From NCBI GenBank assembly GCA_003246855.1, contig QKCP01000051.1:1-36094 (forward strand): DNA of 36,094 nucleotides, written 5' to 3'. The translations under genes were made by a program, and so were the position numbers. This document shows positions 33,549-36,094 of this stretch, piece after piece; the stretch's first letter is position 1; each line of letters opens with the position of its first letter. The notes under the pieces were generated by a model. That model was not told the origin of the DNA, searched no databases, and was given only the letters and a program-made list of their open reading frames with translations. This stretch comes from Ilyobacter polytropus. Lineage in GTDB: Bacteria > Fusobacteriota > Fusobacteriia > Fusobacteriales > Fusobacteriaceae.

Positions 33549-33574
33549 AAAAAAAAACAGAGCCATATGCCCTG
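33549..33574 (-). terminator. Terminator of rpmE
   Basis: Minus-strand CAGGGC pairs with GCTCTG (one G-T pair) around ATATG, extended by A/T flanks and followed by a run of nine T. It ends the rpmE transcript before upp. Confidence 0.85.
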
Positions 33575-33580
33575 TTTTTT

Positions 33581-33787
33581 TTATTTAAGTCCGTATTTTT
33601 TTCTAAATTTGTCAACTCTTCCAGTTGTATCAACGAATTTAGATGTTCCAGTGTAGAATGGGTGGCATTGAGAGCAAACAGCTACTTTTAGCTCATCTTC
33701 TTTATAAGTAGATCTAGTCGCAAACTTTACTCCACATTGACACTCTACAGTTATTTCATGGTAATTAGGATGAATTCCACTTTTCAT
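33581..33787 (-). CDS. rpmE: 50S ribosomal protein L31 (zinc-binding type)
   Basis: L31 is a small protein of the 50S subunit that bridges to the 30S. The 68-residue protein is the C+ form, with the four zinc ligands: Cys16, Cys18, Cys38 and Cys41 (CQC ... CSQC). It has the family start [13 protein letters not shown] and end [17 protein letters not shown] lies 8 bases before the ATG. It has its own promoter (33829-33857) and terminator. Under zinc limitation, bacteria with a C- paralogue replace this form; none is seen here. Confidence 0.97.
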   Translation of the reverse strand: MKSGIHPNYHEITVECQCGVKFATRSTYKEDELKVAVCSQCHPFYTGTSKFVDTTGRVDKFRKKYGLK

Positions 33788-33828
33788 TTATTTTTCACCT
33801 CTCTTTAAAAACTCATAACTCGAAAATT

Positions 33829-33857
33829 ATTCTAGCACATTTTCAGAATTTTTTCAA
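33829..33857 (-). promoter_or_regulatory. Promoter of rpmE
   Basis: Minus-strand TTGAAA (33852-33857), 17-base spacer, TAGAAT (33829-33834), with TGTGC before the -10 (extended type). Predicted start is about 35 bases before the ATG. Confidence 0.75.
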
Positions 33858-33962
33858 GTTTTTTTTGTAAGCTTGATTTACTTGACGCCTGAGATTAAAG
33901 TATTGTTGCTGTAATGCAAGCCCTGTGTAAAAACTATCTTTTTAAATTTTTAAAATATATGA

Positions 33963-33968
33963 TAAAAT
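33963..33968 (+). promoter_or_regulatory. Candidate extended -10 upstream of the RNase H gene
   Basis: TATGA precedes TAAAAT, an extended -10 (TRTG-N type), 33 bases before the start. The -35 region is weak (TTTTAA). The spacer 33788-34000 otherwise holds the rpmE promoter and AT-rich sequence. Confidence 0.4.
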
Positions 33969-34000
33969 AGTATAGAACTTTACTGTATGGAGGCTTATTT

Positions 34001-34774
34001 ATGAAACAGCAAAAATTCTACGCTTACGTAATAGGAGATAAAAAAGGGATCTGCACTTCATGGGCAGACTGCGAAAAAATAGTAAAAGGAAAATCAGCAA
34101 AATATAAGTCGTTTTTGACAAAACAGGAAGCCCAAAATTGGCTGGACGGCGATTATAAGGCACCTAAAAACAGTAAAAAAGTCTACGCTTACTGGATAAA
34201 TGACGAAAATAACGGTATAGTTGCTTCATGGGATGATTGCAAAAAACTCATAGCTAGAAAAAAATCAAGATACAAGTCCTTTTCAAATTTATCTGAAGCC
34301 CAAAATTGGCTGGATGATGGGGCAAAGTACCAGTCCAAAGATGGTCTGAAAAAAGATTTAGAAGATGGGGTATATTTTGATGCAGGTACAGGTAGGGGTA
34401 TCGGTGTAGAAGTTAGGGTTACCGATAAGTATGGCAACAGCCTTCTTAAAGATATTCTTTCGGAAGACAAAGTAAACGAGTTCGGAAACTACCTTACAAA
34501 AGACGGAAGCACAAATAATTTTGGAGAACTTTTAGGAATTTACATAGCTCTTAAATTTGCTATTAAAAATAATAAAATGAAGATTTTCGGAGACAGCAAC
34601 CTGGTCATACATTTTTGGTCAAAAGGCATAATGAATAAAGGTCAATTAAGTAAAGATACAGTGGAGCTAGCGGAGATGGTTGTGAAACTCAGAAAAAAAT
34701 TTGAAGAATTGGGCGGAAAAATAGAGCATATATCTGGTGACATTAATCCTGCAGACTTGGGATTTCATAGATAG
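34001..34774 (+). CDS. RNase H family protein with two N-terminal viroplasmin (hybrid-binding) domains
   Basis: RNase H cuts RNA in RNA-DNA hybrids. The 257-residue protein has two copies of the hybrid-binding/viroplasmin domain (about 5-50 and 59-107), recognisable as (K)xYAY...G...SW.DC.K...GK..KYKSF...EAQNWLDG and its second copy. A RNase H1 domain follows with D127 in YFDAGTG, E176 in NNFGELLG, D198 in IFGDSN and D252 in NPADLGF, giving the DEDD set. Two binding domains are unusual; eukaryotic RNase H1 and most bacterial examples have one. GGAGG is 7 bases before the ATG. The YwaF-like gene starts 8 bases after it, so the two are probably cotranscribed. Confidence 0.9.
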   Translation: MKQQKFYAYVIGDKKGICTSWADCEKIVKGKSAKYKSFLTKQEAQNWLDGDYKAPKNSKKVYAYWINDENNGIVASWDDCKKLIARKKSRYKSFSNLSEAQNWLDDGAKYQSKDGLKKDLEDGVYFDAGTGRGIGVEVRVTDKYGNSLLKDILSEDKVNEFGNYLTKDGSTNNFGELLGIYIALKFAIKNNKMKIFGDSNLVIHFWSKGIMNKGQLSKDTVELAEMVVKLRKKFEELGGKIEHISGDINPADLGFHR

Positions 34775-34782
34775 GAGAATTT

Positions 34783-35460
34783 ATGGAGACGTTTAAAATT
34801 TTTGGAAAAGAGCATATACTTATTATAATTTTTTATATATTTTTCATCAAGTTTGTTACGAATATTCCTAATTTTTCAAAAAAAATAAGCAAAGACTTTT
34901 TTGGAAAAATTATTGGCTACACGTTAATAACAACCAAATTACTTGAGTATTTTTATAAATATTTTTATATGAAATACCCTTTAAAATATCTCCTGCCGCT
35001 TCATATATGCAACTTTACCCTTTTCTTTGTTGGGATAATGCTTATTAAAAAAAGTTACAGGATATTTAGGTTTTCCTATTTTTGGAGTGTCGGGGCTATA
35101 GCAGCTATATTGACACCTGATTTAACAGAAAGCTTCCCCAACCTGCTAAACATCTCTTTTTTCTTCACACACTTTTTATTGATAGCAGGCGTAATCTATT
35201 CCATAAAGTATTATTGTTTCAGTCCAAAATTTAAAGATGTTATTACATCATTTGGACTGCTTAATGCAATAATGATTATGATTTTCCCAATTAATTTCAT
35301 CTTAGACACCAACTTCATGTATTTGAGGGAGCGGCCTCTTGGTGAAGTATTCTGGTTTCTAGGTGGTTGGCCAGTTTACATTATATGGTTTGACATTATT
35401 ACTTTTATACTATTCATTTTGTTTTATATACCATTTAAAATAACTAAGAGGGACGTCTAG
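34783..35460 (+). CDS. YwaF/TMEM164-like integral membrane protein
   Basis: A 225-residue, very hydrophobic protein with about six to seven transmembrane helices, resembling the YwaF family of Bacillus (conserved LPLHICNFTLF near residue 70, a second acidic motif near TPDLTESFPN, and NFMYLRERP...LGGWPVYI towards the C-terminus). Family function is unknown. It is enriched in Phe, Ile and Tyr. It starts 8 bases after the RNase H gene. The stop codon lies in the loop of a hairpin terminator shared with the convergent YigZ gene. Confidence 0.75.
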   Translation: METFKIFGKEHILIIIFYIFFIKFVTNIPNFSKKISKDFFGKIIGYTLITTKLLEYFYKYFYMKYPLKYLLPLHICNFTLFFVGIMLIKKSYRIFRFSYFWSVGAIAAILTPDLTESFPNLLNISFFFTHFLLIAGVIYSIKYYCFSPKFKDVITSFGLLNAIMIMIFPINFILDTNFMYLRERPLGEVFWFLGGWPVYIIWFDIITFILFILFYIPFKITKRDV

Positions 35461-35472
35461 TGACGTCCCTCT
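35447..35472. terminator. Shared terminator hairpin of the convergent YwaF-like and YigZ genes
   Basis: AGAGGGACGTC pairs perfectly with GACGTCCCTCT (11 base pairs) around TAGT. The loop contains the stop codon of the plus-strand gene, and the right arm includes the first base of the YigZ stop codon, so the ends of both genes are inside one hairpin. T-rich tails on both strands are modest. Confidence 0.8.
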
Positions 35473-36043
35473 ATATTACTATTACATCTTTTAATTCACT
35501 CAGCTCATTTTTCAACTGTTCGGGAGCCTCCAGCCTGTATGTCACCCTCTCACCGTACTCTCTACTGAAAACCTTTACTTCATAAATGGTCAACATTCTG
35601 TCCACTTCAGATGCAACTACATATGGAAAATCAATTACAAAATTTTTCTTTTCTATATAATCTACTATCCCAGCTTCGCCAACAGCGAGTTTAGCTGTCT
35701 TAGCATATGCTCTTATAAGACCGCCGGCACCTAGCTTTATTCCGCCAAAGTAACGGGTAGCTACCACTACAAGGTTGTCCACCCCTAGTAAATTAAATAT
35801 TTCTCCCATTGGTTTTCCGGCTGTTCCGCTTGGCTCCCCATCATCATCTACTTTGTAGTACTCCTGCCCATCTTCTATCACCTTATAAGCTGAACAGTTG
35901 TGTACTGCGTCTGCATGCTTCTCCTTTATATAACTTATAAATTTTTCCGCTTCATTTTTACTCTGAATCGGTTTTATGTACCCTATGAACCTTGATTTTT
36001 TTTCTTCAAATTCAATAGAACACTCCTTATCTACAGTCTTCAT
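35471..36043 (-). CDS. YigZ/IMPACT family protein
   Basis: A 190-residue protein of the YigZ (UPF0029/IMPACT) family, named for a eukaryotic GCN1-binding regulator; the bacterial role is not established. Motifs: EFEEKKSRFIGYIKPIQ, the family signature HNCSAYKV...DDDGEPSGTAGKPM at about 45-80, TRYFGGIKLGAGGLIRAYAK, and a C-terminal ferredoxin-like fold domain. ATG 36043 is chosen because AAGGAG lies 6 bases upstream; a TTG one codon earlier is less likely. It may follow another minus-strand gene whose last codons seem to enter at the right edge. Confidence 0.92.
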   Translation of the reverse strand: MKTVDKECSIEFEEKKSRFIGYIKPIQSKNEAEKFISYIKEKHADAVHNCSAYKVIEDGQEYYKVDDDGEPSGTAGKPMGEIFNLLGVDNLVVVATRYFGGIKLGAGGLIRAYAKTAKLAVGEAGIVDYIEKKNFVIDFPYVVASEVDRMLTIYEVKVFSREYGERVTYRLEAPEQLKNELSELKDVIVI

Positions 36044-36054
36044 CAAAAACTCCT

Positions 36055-36094
36055 TTACGTCTTTTCCCCTTTTGGTAGATTCAATCTATATTTT
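36055..36094 (-). CDS. Possible last codons of an upstream gene (partial)
   Basis: At the right edge the minus strand reads KYRLNLPKGEKT and a TAA stop, whose last bases form the AAGGAG ribosome site of yigZ. Such compact ends are common here, but 12 codons cannot prove a gene. No family can be named. Confidence 0.3.
   Translation of the reverse strand, partial: KYRLNLPKGEKT

Noticed and set aside
1-36094. CRISPR array, prophage or insertion sequence
   Set aside because: No regularly spaced repeats, no transposase, integrase or phage proteins, and no flanking inverted repeats with a target duplication were seen.

Overview
The window looks like the chromosome of an anaerobic, fermentative, Gram-negative bacterium with AT-rich DNA. 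It is most likely a member of the Fusobacteriota (Ilyobacter/Propionigenium/Fusobacterium type). This rests on gene content: pyruvate:ferredoxin oxidoreductase with Pta and AckA (acetate fermentation), a heptose adenylyltransferase and a probable outer-membrane repeat protein (an outer membrane), strong purine-rich Shine-Dalgarno sites, GTG/TTG starts and a YlxR-L7Ae fusion. The phylum is inferred, not proven.

Positions 1-13140 are one long minus-strand run in the order of transcription rimP, nusA, ylxR-L7Ae, infB, rbfA, recJ, tig, clpP, clpX, lon, a flavin reductase-like gene and engB (cut by the left edge). It joins translation initiation, ribosome maturation, DNA repair and protein folding/proteolysis. 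A good promoter lies upstream of rimP, and a terminator-like hairpin sits in the leader right after it, which fits NusA attenuation of its own operon. A second promoter lies in front of rbfA.

Positions 13140-16460 carry two plus-strand genes: a YihY/BrkB-type membrane protein with a winged-helix-like tail, and a divergent PEP-carboxykinase-fold protein whose P-loop resembles that of HPr kinase. This second gene is the most novel protein here. Two tRNA genes (Arg-CCT, Gly-GCC) and rtcB follow on the minus strand.

Positions 17960-24440 hold the acetate fermentation genes: nifJ (PFOR, with an extra cysteine cluster), ackA and pta. Well-formed promoters and repeated TTGTGAAA / GTTAA-N4-TTAAC sites suggest redox (Rex) or CRP/FNR-type control. 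ftsY follows.

Positions 25790-29600 form a minus-strand operon: nudL-like Nudix hydrolase, TauE/SafE permease, rfaE2, tsaE, tsaB and a small secreted surface-repeat protein, with a promoter at one end and a terminator at the other.

Positions 29860-36094 are looser. They hold a decayed SLC1-type symporter pseudogene, a peroxiredoxin with a D-2-hydroxyacid dehydrogenase, upp, rpmE, an RNase H with two hybrid-binding domains, a YwaF-like membrane protein and a YigZ/IMPACT protein. Many genes end inside their own terminator hairpins, so the chromosome is very compact. I see no CRISPR array, prophage or insertion sequence. No multi-gene unknown system is evident; the best leads are the PEPCK/HprK-like protein, the nusA leader attenuator and the surface-repeat protein.
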